Positions 1-10,786 of a stretch of 64,000 nucleotides of DNA are shown here, in pieces (the first letter of the stretch is position 1; each line of letters opens with the position of its first letter). The DNA comes from Alitta virens (lineage: Eukaryota > Annelida > Polychaeta > Phyllodocida > Nereididae): the NCBI GenBank assembly GCA_932294295.1, contig OW028579.1, forward strand, positions 310,001-374,000, written 5' to 3'. Below the pieces are notes generated by a model. That model did no database searches. It was given only the letters and a program-made list of their open reading frames with translations, and was not told the origin of the DNA. Position numbers and translations under genes: made by a program.

Positions 1-1121
1 GCAATTACTTTCATCAAACAGCTTAGGTCCTAGAATTTTTTTATCACTGAATTGCTGACCTACCTACCTCCCAGAACCCTGGACCGCTGAGTCAGCAATT
101 TTTACAATGAATGTTAGCAGGTTTACGTGTTTTGCCCCAAAAACAGTAGGAAAGACTTTTTCAATTTTCTTCATACTTTTCACACATATGTCCTCTAGGG
201 AGTACTATGTAAATGTAGAAGGGCAAGGGCCTTGATTAAACACCTTAGGCCCTGGAATTTTTTTTCAGTCCAAATTTCAATAATTTTTAACTCCAGTTCT
301 ATTCAACCAAATTTCATCCAACTGGTGTCATTATGCAGAGAAAAATTAGGAGATTACATAGGACACCTTGTCTATTCACCAACCTTAATTAGTTTTGAAA
401 CTTGAGGCAAAATTCTCTTTCCCATGTTATCCAATGGGGAGACCTACCTACCTACCTCCCTGGACGGCTGAGTCAGCAATTTTTACAATGAATGTTAGTA
501 AATTTATGTTTCTCGCCCCAAAAAAGCAGGAAGAAAGTCTTCAATTTCATTCATATTTTGCACATATATGTCCTCTGGGTAGTACTACATTACCGTAATA
601 GGGCAATTACCTTCATCAAACAGCTTAGGTCCTAAAATTTTTTTATCACTCTTAAAGCCTGAATTGCTTACTAAGACCAAAATGTTGTTGATAGATTGAA
701 CCAAAAAAATTCACAGGAGTGTATATACATGTGCTTTACAAATGTGAGTTATTTCAGAATTTTGGGTTACAGGGTCAAGGTCACAGCGTGTCCTATATAT
801 GCAATTTTCAGGCGTTTTGAACCTGGGTCCTATGAAGAGTACAGCTTTCTGAAAAACATTTTTTGAAAGGTCATCACCATTACAGTTGTCTGTTCATTTA
901 TGAATAGTCTCAGAGGATAAGACAGTGATTTCTTAGGATTTAGTGCCTTAATAAATTGTTGTCATTGTGAAAAATCATAACGCTTCAGGAATGATCAGAG
1001 CACAAATACTACCGGCTTCTTTGTTAGGTTATTTGTAATATTTATATGAGAAAGAAAAAGGTTATGAAAGTTAAAGGAAAGGAAAGTTTATCGTAATTGT
1101 CAGGGACAATTGCAAGTCTAG
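1..1121 (+). repeat. Partial unit (3' part), tail II
   Basis: Enters the window inside a C' module. It then has C' (AP-1/Maf-like box near 88), a long C from about 185, a third box near 467, T from about 655, and tail II (about 832-1070), which replaces the usual tail I after the conserved GGGTCCTAT. It ends with the hairpin and CTAG at 1118-1121. The stretch is almost identical to 49281 onward at a constant offset of 49280, including the rare ACATTACCG variant. Confidence 0.85.
832..1070 (+). repeat. Tail II segment
   Basis: Alternative tail joined after GGGTCCTAT: GAAGAGTACAGCTTTCTG through TTTATATGAGAAAGAAAAAGG. Also at about 17000-17245, 18808-19052 and 50112-50350. Only its first 50 bases or so resemble the other tails; the rest has no match elsewhere in the unit. 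Origin unknown. Confidence 0.75.
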
Positions 1122-2880
1122 TTATTATTATTATTATTCTGAAGAAGTAAAGGCTTATTACTCAGAAACTAATAAAGGCAGGACTTTAACCCTTCAAAGT
1201 CACATAGACGGCTAGAGCGCACTTTGAACAGCACAAATTTCATGACCAAATTTCGTGAAACTTCTGCGTAATTTACAAAAGAAAAAACAAATTTAAGAGC
1301 ACGGTTTTAGGAAACTGGGCAGAGATAATTCCATGGGAATTTTTCTCAAGATACCTTAGACAAATACGCAGTGCAGAAAGGAGTTTGAGCCAAATGGTGA
1401 GCCTGCTGACTGAACTATGAATTCTTGAAAAAAAGTATTTCGAAATTTTCATGAAATTTTTTTTGAAAACCATAGAAGGAATAATGATATTGACTTGCAA
1501 TTTCACACTTTTATAGTCCTACCCTAGGAAAACTACCATGCCAAAAATGAGCCCATTTGGTAAAGTGGTCTAGGTGGTACAGGGGTCCAAAGTTGCATTT
1601 TTTGACTGCTTATATCTCGGCTCCAAAGTGAGATACAGGAATCTCAAAAACATATTTAGAATCCTTGAAATGTTCTCTTTTTAGATATGTCTAGCAATAT
1701 GTTCTAGGTCTTTCCGTTTGGAAAAGCGTCAGACATTGAAAATTTTTTGTCACTTTTTGAAATTCAAAAAATGAAAAAATACCAAAAACACTAGAAGAAC
1801 TGCTTGGATTCTCACCATTTTTTTTACAGATATGTCCTCTAAGGAGTACTATGATAATGTAAAAGGGCAAGGGCTTTGATCAAAAGGCTTAGGCCCTAGA
1901 ATTTTTTTTCAGTACAAATTTCAATAATTTTTAACTTGAGTTCTTTTCAACCAAATTTCATGCAACTGGTGTCATTATGTAGAGAAAAATCAGGACTTTA
2001 CAAAGAATACCATGTCTATTCACCAACCTTTACCAGTTTCGAACTTGGAGCCAAAATTCTCTTTCCCATGTTATCCAATGGGAAGACCTACCAACCCTGA
2101 ACCGCTGAGTCAGCAATTTTTACAATGAATGTTAGGAAGTTTACGTGCATCGCCCCAAAAAAGCAGGAAGAAAGTCTTCAATTGCATTCATATTTTGCAC
2201 ATATATTTACTCTGGGTAGTGCTACATTACTGTAAAAGGGCAATTACCTTCATCAAACAGCTTAGGTCCTAGAATTTTTTTATCACTCATAAAGCCTGAA
2301 TTGCTGACCTACCTACCTCCCAGTACCCTGGACCGCTGAGTCAGCAATTTTTACAATGAATGTTAGTAAATTTATGTTTCTCGCCCCAAAAAAGCAGGAA
2401 GAAAGTCTCCAATTTCATTCATATTTTGCACATATATGTCCTCTGGGTAGTACTTCATTACTGTAATAGGGCAATTACCTTCATCAAACAGCTTAGGTCC
2501 TAAATTTTTTTTATCACTCTTAAAGCCTGAATTGCTTACTCAGACCAAAATGTTGTTGATAGATTGAACCAAAAAAAATTCACAGGAGTGTATATACATG
2601 TGCTTCACAAATGTGAGTTATTTCAGAATTTTGGGTTACAGGGTCAAGGTCACAGAGTGTCCTATATATGCAATTTTCAGGCGTTTTGAACCTGGGTCCT
2701 ATACAAGGTACAGCAACCAAAAAAATATTTTCTTAAACCTTTTTTCATTATCTTTCTATTCCTGTATAGCTTAAGAGGTTAGGGCAACTATTTTCGAGGT
2801 TTTCAGGTACTTTATGAATTGCAGAAATTCATGGTACTGGACAAAAAAGATAAAAGGAAAGGAAAGTTTATCGTAATTGT
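1122..2880 (+). repeat. Unit, alpha head, no 5' hairpin, tail I, damaged 3' end
   Basis: The junction goes straight from CTAG into a TTA tract and the head box. Alpha head, A, B, C (variant ATGATAATG), C', T and tail I. The 3' terminus stops inside the terminal hairpin (CGTAATTGT at 2872-2880) and runs directly into the next head, so the right hairpin arm, loop and CTAG are missing. The next unit is a near copy at an offset of about 1752. Confidence 0.85.
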
Positions 2881-2890
2881 TATTATTCTT
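2870..2890 (+). other. Damaged unit boundary, terminal hairpin and CTAG deleted
   Basis: CGTAATTGT (to 2880) is joined directly to TATTATTCTTCTG. Compared with intact short junctions, about 25-30 bases are missing, including loop, right arm, GCAAGT and CTAG. The two neighbouring units have fused into what a transposon-end search would read as one element (1122-4653). Confidence 0.8.
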
Positions 2891-4653
2891 CTGAAGAAGT
2901 AAAGGCTTATTACTCAGAAACTAATAAAGAGAGGGCTTTGGCACTTCAAGAGTGCACAGGCAGCCAGAGCGCGCTTTGAACAGCACAAATTTCATGACCA
3001 AATTTCATGACACGTCTGCGTAATTCACAAAAGAAAAAACAAATTTAAGAGCACGGTTTCAGGAAACTGGGCAGAGATAATTCCATGGGAATTTTTCTCA
3101 AGATACCTTAGACAAATACGCAGTGCAGAAAGGAGTTTGAGCCAAATGGTGAGCCTGCTGACTGAACTATGAATTCTTGAAAAAAAGTAGTTCGAAATTT
3201 TCATGAAATTTTTTTTTAAAACCATAGAAGGAATAATGATATTGACTTGCAATTTCACACTTTTATAGTCCTACCCTAGGACAACTACCATGCCAAAAAT
3301 GAGCCCATTTGGTAAAGTGGTCTAGGTGGTACAGGGGTCCAAAGTTGTATTTTTTGACTGCTTATATCTCGGCTCCAAAGTGAGATACAGGAATCTCAAA
3401 AACATATTTAGAATCCTTGAAATGTTCTCTTTTTAGATATGTCTAGCAATATGTTCTAGGTCTTTCCGTTTGGAAAAGCGTCAGACATTGAAAATTTTTT
3501 GTCACTTTTTGAAATTCAAAAAATGAAAAAATACCAAAAACACTAGAAGAACTGCTTGGATTCTAACCATTTTTTTTACAGATATGTCCTCTAAGGAGTA
3601 CTATGATAATGTAAAAGGGCAAGGGCTTTGATCAAAAGGCTTAGGCCCTAGAATTTTTTTTCAGTACAAATTTCAATAATTTTTAACTTGAGTTCTTTTC
3701 AACCAAATTTCATGCAACTGGTGTCATTATGTAGAGAAAAATCAGGACTTTACAAAGAATACCATGTCTATTCACCAACCTTTACCAGTTTCGAACTTGG
3801 AGCCAAAATTCTCTTTCCCATGTTATCCAATGGGAAGACCTACCAACCCTGAAGCGCTGAGTCAGCAATTTTTACAATGAATGTTAGGAAGTTTACGTGC
3901 ATCGCCCCAAAAAAGCAGGAAGAAAGTCTTCAATTGCATTCATATTTTGCACATATATGTACTCTGGGTAGTGCTACATTACTGTAAAAGGGCAATTACC
4001 TTCATCAAACAGCTTAGGTCCTAGAATTTTTTTATCACTCATAAAGCCTGAATTGCTGACCTACCTACCTCCCAGTACCCTGGACCGCTGAGTCAGCAAT
4101 TTTTACAATGAATGTTAGTAAATTTATGTTTCTCGCCCCAAAAAAGCAGGAAGAAAGTCTCCAATTTCATTCATATTTTGCACATATATGTCCTCTGGGT
4201 AGTACTTCATTACTGTAATAGGGCAATTACCTTCATCAAACAGCTTAGGTCCTAAATTTTTTTTATCACTCTTAAAGCCTGAATTGCTTACTCAGACCAA
4301 AATGTTGTTGATAGATTGAACCAAAAAAAATTCACAGGAGTGTATATACATGTGCTTCACAAATGTGAGTTATTTCAGAATTTTGGGTTACAGGGTCAAG
4401 GTCACAGAGTGTCCTATATATGCAATTTTCAGGCGTTTTGAACCTGGGTCCTATACAAGGTACAGCGACCAAAAAAATATTTTCTTAAACCTTTTTTCAT
4501 TATCTTTCTATTCCTGTATAGCTTAAGAGGTTAGGGCAACTATTTTCGAGGTTTTCAGGTACTTTATGAATTGCAGAAATTCATGGTACTGGACAAAAAA
4601 GATAAAAGGAAAGGAAAGTTTATCGTAATTGTCAGGGACAATTGCAAGTCTAG
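2881..4653 (+). repeat. Unit, gamma head, no 5' hairpin, tail I
   Basis: Starts at TATTATTCTTCTG after the damaged terminus. Gamma head, then A, B, C, C', T and tail I, all nearly the same as the preceding unit. Intact 3' end: arm GGAAAGTTTAT 4613-4623, hairpin 4627-4643, CTAG 4650-4653. Confidence 0.85.
4613..4653 (+). other. 3' terminus of unit: inverted arm, hairpin, CTAG
   Basis: Representative terminus. GGAAAGTTTAT at 4613-4623, spacer CGT, AATTGTC 4627-4633, loop AGG, GACAATT 4637-4643, GCAAGT, CTAG 4650-4653. The same arrangement ends at 1121, 7124, 9006, 10786, 13528, 15619, 17291, 19098, 20878, 23031, 24915, 26471, 28791, 30110, 32249, 34135, 36225, 38274, 40256, 41802, 43718, 45858, 48082, 52543, 54312, 56185, 57965, 60030 and 61853. 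A hairpin shortly before CTRR is the known Helitron 3' signature. Confidence 0.75.
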
Positions 4654-4920
4654 TTATAAACTTTCCGAAGGAAAGTTTATCTTATTATTGTAAGTCTTAT
4701 TTTTCTTTTTTTTTATTCTTTATTATAAACTTTCCGAAGGAAAGTTTATCTTATTATTGTACGTCTTATTTTTCTTTTTTTTTTTTTTTTTTTTTTTTAT
4801 TATAAACTTTCCGAAGGAAAGTTTATCTTATTATTATAATTGTACGTCTTATTTTTCTTTCTTTTTTTTATTATAAACTTTCCGAAGGAAAGTTTATCTT
4901 ATTATTGTACGTCTTATTTT

Positions 4921-4963
<43 letters not shown>

Positions 4964-4990
4964 TATTATTCTTTATTATTATTATTATTC
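4654..4990 (+). repeat. 5'-end block with four hairpins and long T run
   Basis: Four copies of ATAAACTTTCC, GAA, GGAAAGTTTAT at 4656-4680, 4725-4749, 4802-4826 and 4873-4897. Each is followed by CTTATTAT, a GTCTTATTTTTC segment and a T run. The last T run is 4923-4961 (39 T) and then a TTA tract. The element's 5' terminal segment has been tandemly multiplied, perhaps by slippage at TTATTA or by repeated re-initiation; the mechanism is inference. Confidence 0.85.
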
Positions 4991-7124
4991 TTCTGAAGAA
5001 GTAAAGGCTTATTACTCAGAAACTAATAAAGGCAGGGCTTTGGCACTTCAAGGTCACATAGACAGCCAGAGCGCGCTTTGAAAGGCATAAATTTCATGAC
5101 CAAATTTCGTGACGCTTCTGCGTAATTCACAAAATAAAAAATAAATTTAAGGGCACGGTTTCAAGAAACTGGGCAAAGATAATGGCATGAGATTTTTTTT
5201 CAAGATACCTTAGACAAATACGCAGTGCAGAAAGGAGTTTGAGCCAAATTGTGAGCCTGCTGACTGAGCCATGAATTTTTGAAAAAAAGTTATTCGAAAT
5301 TTTCATGAAATTTTTTTTGAAAACCATAGAAGGAATAATGATATTGACTTGCAATTTCACACTTTTATAGTCCTACCCTAGCACAACTTTCATGCAAAAA
5401 ATGAGCCCATTTGGTAAAGTGGTCTAGGTGGTACAGGGGTCCAAAGTTGCATTTTTTGACTGCTTATATCTCAGCTCCAAATTGAGATACAGGAATCTCA
5501 AAGACATATTTAGAATCCTTGAAATGTTCTCTTTTCAGGAATGTATAGTAATATGCTCTAGGTAGTTCCGTTTGGAAAAGCGTCAGACATTGAAAATTTT
5601 TTGTCACTTTTTGATTTTCTCAAAATGAAAAAGTCTAAAAAACAGTAGAAGAACTGCTTGGATTCTCACCATTTTTTTTACAGATATGTCCTCTAAGGAG
5701 TACTATGTAAATTTTAAAGGGCAAGGGCTTTGCTTAAAAACCCTTGGCCCTGGAATTTTTTTCATTCCAAATTTCAATAATTTTTAACTCCATTTCTATT
5801 CAACCAAATTTCATGCAACTGGTGTCATTATGTAGAGAAAAATTAGGCCTTTACATAGGATACAATGTCTATTCACCAACCTTTACCAGTTTCGAACTTG
5901 GAGCCAAAATTCTCTTTCCCATGTTATCCAATGGGGGGACCTAACAACCCTGAAGCGCTGAGTCAGCAATTTTTACAATGAATGTTAGGAAGTTTATGTG
6001 CATCGCCCCAAAAAAGCAGGAAGAAAGTCTTCAATTTCATTTATATTTTGCACATATATGTCCTCTGGGTAGTACTACATTACTGTAAAAGGGCAATTAG
6101 TTTCATCAAACAGCTTAGGTCCTAGAATTTTTTTATCACTGAATTGCTGACCTACCTACCTCCCAGAACCCTGGACCGCTGAGTCAGCAATTTTTACAAT
6201 GAATGTAAGCAGGTTTACGTGTTTTGCCCCAAAAACAATAGGAAAGACTTTTTCAATTTTCTTCATACTTTTCACGCATATGTCCTCTAGGGAGTACTAT
6301 GTAAATGTAGAAGGGCAAGGGCCTTGATTAAACACCTTAGGCCCTGGAATTTTTTTTCAGTCCAAATTTCAATAATTTTTAACTCCAGTTCTATTCAACC
6401 AAATTTCATCCAACTGGTGTCATTATGCAGAGAAAAATTAGGAGATTACATTGGATACCTTGTCTATTCACCAACCTTAATTAGTTTTGAACCTTGAGGC
6501 AAAATTCTCTTTCCCATGTTATCCAATGGGGAGACCTACCTACCTACCTCCCTGGACGGCTGAGTCAGCAATTTTTACAATGAATGTTAGTAAATTTATG
6601 TTTCTCGCCCCAAAAAAGCAGGAAGAAAGTCTTCAATTTCATTCATATTTTGCACATATATGTCTTCTGGGTAGTACTACATTACTGTAATAGGGCAATT
6701 ACCTTCATCAAACAGCTTAGGTCCTAAATTTTTTTATCACTCTTAAAGCCTGAATTGCTTACTAAGATCAAAACTGTTTTTGATAGATTGAACAAAAAAA
6801 ATTCACAGGAGTGTATATACATCTGCTTCACAAATGTGAATTATTTCAGAATTCTATGTCACAGGGTCAAGGTCACAGAGTGTCCTATATATGCAATTTT
6901 CAGGCGTTTTGAACCTGGGTCCTATACAAGGTACAGCAACCAAAAAAATATTTTCTTAAACCTTTTTTCATTATCTTTCTATTCCTGTATAGCTTGAGAG
7001 GTTAGGGCAACTATTTTTGAGGTTTTTAGGTACTTTATTAATTGCAGAAATTCATGGTACTGGACAAAAAAGATAAAAGGAAAGGAAAGTTTATCGTAAT
7101 TGTCAGGGACAATTGCAAGTCTAG
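4654..7124 (+). repeat. Unit, four 5' hairpins, beta head, extra C, tail I
   Basis: Second-longest complete unit (2471 bp). The H block holds four copies of the 5' hairpin and a 39-T run. Beta head; A with GAGCCATGAATTTTTG; B of the GATTTTCTC type; then C, C', a second long C (from about 6275) and another box near 6560, so the C region is expanded. T and tail I follow, ending in CTAG at 7121-7124. Confidence 0.85.
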
Positions 7125-8197
7125 TTATAAACTTTCCGAAGGAAAGTTTATCTTATTATTGTACGTCTTATTTTTCTTTTTTTTTTTTTTTTTTTTTATT
7201 ATTATTTTTTTTTTTATTATTATTATTATTCTTCTGAAGAAGTAAAGGCTTATTACTCAGAAACTAATAAAGAGAGGGCTTTGGCACTTCAAGAGTGCAC
7301 AGACAGCCAGAGCGCGCTTTGAACAGCACAAATTTCATGACCAAATTTCATGACACTTCTGCGTAATTCACAAAAGAAAAAACAAATTTAAGAGCACGGT
7401 TTCAGGAAACTGGGCAGAGATAATTCCATGGGAATTTTTCTCAAGATACCTTAGACAAATACGCAGTGCAGAAAGGAGTTTGAGCCAAATGGTGAGCCTG
7501 CTGACTGAACTATGAATTCTTTAAAAAAAGTAGTTCGAAATTTTCATGAAATTTTTTTTGAAAACCATAGAAGGAATAATCATATTGACTTGCCATTTCA
7601 TACTTGTATAGTCCTACCCTAGTACAACTATCATGCAAAAAATGAGCCCATTTGGTAAAGTGGTCTAGGTGGTACAGGGGTCCAAAGTTGCGATTTTTGA
7701 CTGCTTATATCTCGGCTCCATATTGAGATACAGGAATCTCATAGACATATTTAGAATCCTTGAAATGTTCTCTTTTCAGATATATATAGCAACATGCTCT
7801 AGGTCGTTCCGTTTGGAAAAGCGTCAGACATTGAAACTTTTTTGTCACTTTTTGAAATTCAAAAAATGAAAAAATCCAAAAAACACTAGAAGAAATGCTT
7901 GGATTCTCACCATTTTTTTTACAGATATGTCCTCTAGGGAGTACTATGTAAATGTAAAAGGGCAAGGGCTTTGATCAAAAGGCTTAGGCCCTAGAATTTT
8001 TTTTCAGTACAAATTTCAATAATTTTTAACTTGAGTTCTATTCAACCAAATTTCATGCAACTGGTGTCATTATGTAGAGAAAAATCAGGACTTTACATAG
8101 AATACCATGTCTATTCACCAACCTTTACCAGTTTTGAACTTGGAGTCAAAATTCTCTTTCCCATGTTATCCAATGGGGAGACCTACCAACCCTGAAC

Positions 8198-8210
8198 TGC
8201 TGAGTCAGCA
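8198..8210 (+). promoter_or_regulatory. Perfect T-MARE / AP-1-like site
   Basis: TGCTGAGTCAGCA matches the 13-bp Maf recognition consensus (TGCTGA[C/G]TCAGCA) with the AP-1 core TGAGTCA. Most C and C' modules carry a one-base variant (CGCTGAGTCAGCA or GGCTGAGTCAGCA). Occupancy is not shown by the sequence; it may be incidental to the repeat. Confidence 0.45.
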
Positions 8211-8688
8211 ATTTTTACAATGAATGTTAGGAAGTTTACGTGCATCGCCCCAAAAAAGCAGGAAGGAAGTCTTCAATTTCATTCATATTTTGCACATATA
8301 TGTACTCTGGGTAGTACTACATTACTGTAAAAGGGCAATTACCTGCATCAAACAGCTTAGGTCCTAGAATTTTTTTTATCACTCATAAAGCCTGAATTGC
8401 TGACCTACCTACCTCCCAGAACCCTGGACCGCTGAGTCAGCAATTTTTACAATGAATGTAAGTAAATTTATGTTTCTCGCCCCAAAAAAGCAGGAAGAAA
8501 GTCTTCAATTTCTTTCATATTTTGCACATATATGTCCTCTGGGTAGTACTACATTACTGTAATAGGGCAATTACCTTCATCAAACAGCTTAGGTCCTAAA
8601 TTTTTTTTATCACTCTTAAAGCCTGAATTGCTTACTCAGACCAAAATGTTGTTGATAGATTGAACCAAAAAAAATTCACAGGAGTGTA

Positions 8689-8706
8689 TATACATGTTAT
8701 ACATGT
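8689..8706 (+). repeat. Private 9-bp tandem duplication
   Basis: TATACATGT twice in a row (8689-8697, 8698-8706) in module T. Other T modules have it once. A useful marker for this unit. Confidence 0.9.
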
Positions 8707-8748
8707 GCTTCACAAATGTGAGTTATTTCAGAATTTTGGGTTACAGGG

Positions 8749-8757
8749 TCAAGGTCA
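8749..8757 (+). promoter_or_regulatory. Nuclear-receptor extended half-site in module T
   Basis: TCAAGGTCA matches the monomer site recognised by ERR, SF-1 and FTZ-F1 type receptors. It recurs in most T modules (for example in the units at 1122, 2881, 9007 and 20879's neighbours). It is lost or altered in some, such as about 27987 (deleted), 35420 (deleted) and 16948 (TCAATGTCA). The biological role is speculative. Confidence 0.35.
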
Positions 8758-9006
8758 CAGAGTGTCCTATATATGCAATTTTCAGGCGTTTTGAACCTGG
8801 GTCCTATACAAGGTAAAGCAACCAAAAAAATATTTTCTTAAACCTTTTTTCATTATCTTTCTATTCCTGTATAGCTTGGGAGGTTAGGGCAACTATTTTT
8901 GAGGTTTTCAGGTACTTTATTAATTGCAGAAATTCATGGTACTGGACAAAAAAGATAAAAGGAAAGGAAAGTTTATCGTAATTGTCAGGGACAATTGCAA
9001 GTCTAG

Positions 9007-10786
9007 TTATTATTATTATTCTTCTGAAGAAGTAAAGGCTTATTACTCAGAAACTAATAAAGGCAGGACTTTAACCCTTCAAAGTCACATAGACGGCTAG
9101 AGCGCACTTTGAACAGCACAAATTTCATGACCAAATTTCGTGAAACTTCTGCGTAATTTACAAAAGAAAAAACAAATTTAAGAGCACGGTTTTAGGAAAC
9201 TGGGCAGAGATAATTCCATGGGAATTTTTCTCAAGATACCTTAGACAAATACGCAGTGCAGAAAGGAGTTTGAGCCAAATGGTGAGCCTGCTGACTGAAC
9301 TATGAATTCTTGAAAAAAAGTATTTCGAAATTTTCATGAAATTTTTTTTGAAAACCATAGAAGGAATAATGATATTGACTTGCAATTTCATACTTTTATA
9401 GTCCTACCCTAGGACAACTACCATGCCAAAAATGAGCCCATTTGGTAAAGTGGTCTAGGTGGTACAGGGGTCCAAAGTTGCATTTTTTGACTGCTTATAT
9501 CTCGGCTCCAAAGTGAGATACAGGAATCTCAAAAACATATTTAGAATCCTTGAAATGTTCTCTTTTTAGATATGTCTAGCAATATGTTCTAGGTCTTTCC
9601 GTTTGGAAAAGCGTCAGACATTGAAAATTTTTTGTCACTTTTTGAAATTCAAAAAATGAAAAAATACCAAAAACACTAGAAGAACTGCTTGGATTCTCAC
9701 CATTTTTTTTACAGATATGTCCTCTAAGGAGTACTATGATAATGTAAAAGGGCAAGGGCTTTGATCAAAAGGCTTAGGCCCTAGAATTTTTTTTCAGTAC
9801 AAATTTCAATAATTTTTAACTTGAGTTCTTTTCAACCAAATTTCATGCAACTGGTGTCATTATGTAGAGAAAAATCAGGACTTTACAAAGAATACCATGT
9901 CTATTCACCAACCTTTACCAGTTTCGAACTTGGAGCCAAAATTCTCTTTCCCATGTTATCCAATGGGAAGACCTACCAACCCTGAACCGCTGAGTCAGCA
10001 ATTTTTACAATGAATGTTAGGAAGTTTACGTGCATCGCCCCAAAAAAGCAGGAAGAAAGTCTTCAATTGCATTCATATTTTGCACATATATGTACTCTGG
10101 GTAGTGCTACATTACTGTAAAAGGGCAATTACCTTCATCAAACAGCTTAGGTCCTAGAATTTTTTTATCACTCATAAAGCCTGAATTGCTGACCTACCTA
10201 CCTCCCAGTACCCTGGACCGCTGAGTCAGCAATTTTTACAATGAATGTTAGTAAATTTATGTTTCTCGCCCCAAAAAAGCAGGAAGAAAGTCTCCAATTT
10301 CATTCATATTTTGCACATATATGTCCTCTGGGTAGTACTTCATTACTGTAATAGGGCAATTACCTTCATCAAACAGCTTAGGTCCTAAATTTTTTTTATC
10401 ACTCTTAAAGCCTGAATTGCTTTCTCAGACCAAAATGTTGTTGATAGATTGAACCAAAAAAAATTCACAGGAGTGTATATACATGTGCTTCACAAATGTG
10501 AGTTATTTCAGAATTTTGGGTTACAGGGTCAAGGTCACAGAGTGTCCTATATATGCAATTTTCAGGCGTTTTGAACCTGGGTCCTATACAAGGTACAGCA
10601 ACCAAAAAAATATTTTCTTAAACCTTTTTTCATTATCTTTCTATTCCTGTATAGCTTAAGAGGTTAGGGCAACTATTTTCGAGGTTTTCAGGTACTTTAT
10701 TAATTGCAGAAATTCATGGTACTGGACAAAAAAGATAAAAGGAAAGGAAAGTTTATCGTAATTGTCAGGGACAATTGCAAGTCTAG
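9007..10786 (+). repeat. Unit, alpha head, no 5' hairpin, tail I
   Basis: Short junction (CTAG then TTATTATT into the head box). Alpha head, A, B, C with ATGATAATG, C', T and tail I. Very close to the units starting at 1122 and 38275. Ends with intact hairpin and CTAG at 10783-10786. Confidence 0.85.

Larger units (their letters stand above)
7125..9006 (+). mobile_element. Reference copy of the HINE-like element, single 5' hairpin
   Basis: Clean example of the unit. It starts TT directly after the previous CTAG. 5' hairpin 7127-7151, T run 7177-7197, TTA tract, head box from 7231 (gamma class). Module A about 7313-7620, B about 7650-7920, C about 7921-8294, C' about 8295-8530, T about 8622-8820, tail I to about 8935. 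The 3' arm GGAAAGTTTAT is at 8966-8976, the terminal hairpin at 8980-8996 and CTAG at 9003-9006. The 5' arm ATAAACTTTCC and the 3' arm are perfect inverted complements. It carries a perfect TGCTGAGTCAGCA at 8198-8210, TCAAGGTCA at 8749-8757 and a private 9-bp tandem duplication at 8689-8706. Module edges are approximate; transposon identity is an inference from end structure. Confidence 0.65.

Noticed and set aside
1273..1506. A 77-codon open frame on the minus strand that recurs in many units (also 3025, 9158, 13680, 38628, 56337 and others)
   Set aside because: It lies in module A and recurs because A recurs. Sister copies with GAATTCTTTAAAAAAAG are interrupted, changes are not biased to silent positions as far as I can see, and no domain is recognisable.
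7650..7690. tRNA-like internal promoter: GGTAAAGTGGTCTAGGTGG resembles a Pol III A box
   Set aside because: No good B box at the expected distance and no cloverleaf can be drawn. A near B-box (TTTCGAACC) in module C of some units is some 400 bases further on. Probably coincidence, though a SINE remnant cannot be fully excluded.
7670..7745. Small inverted repeat TATCTC ... GAGATA in module B
   Set aside because: Only 6 bp with an 11-base loop in AT-rich sequence, and altered in many copies; not above chance.
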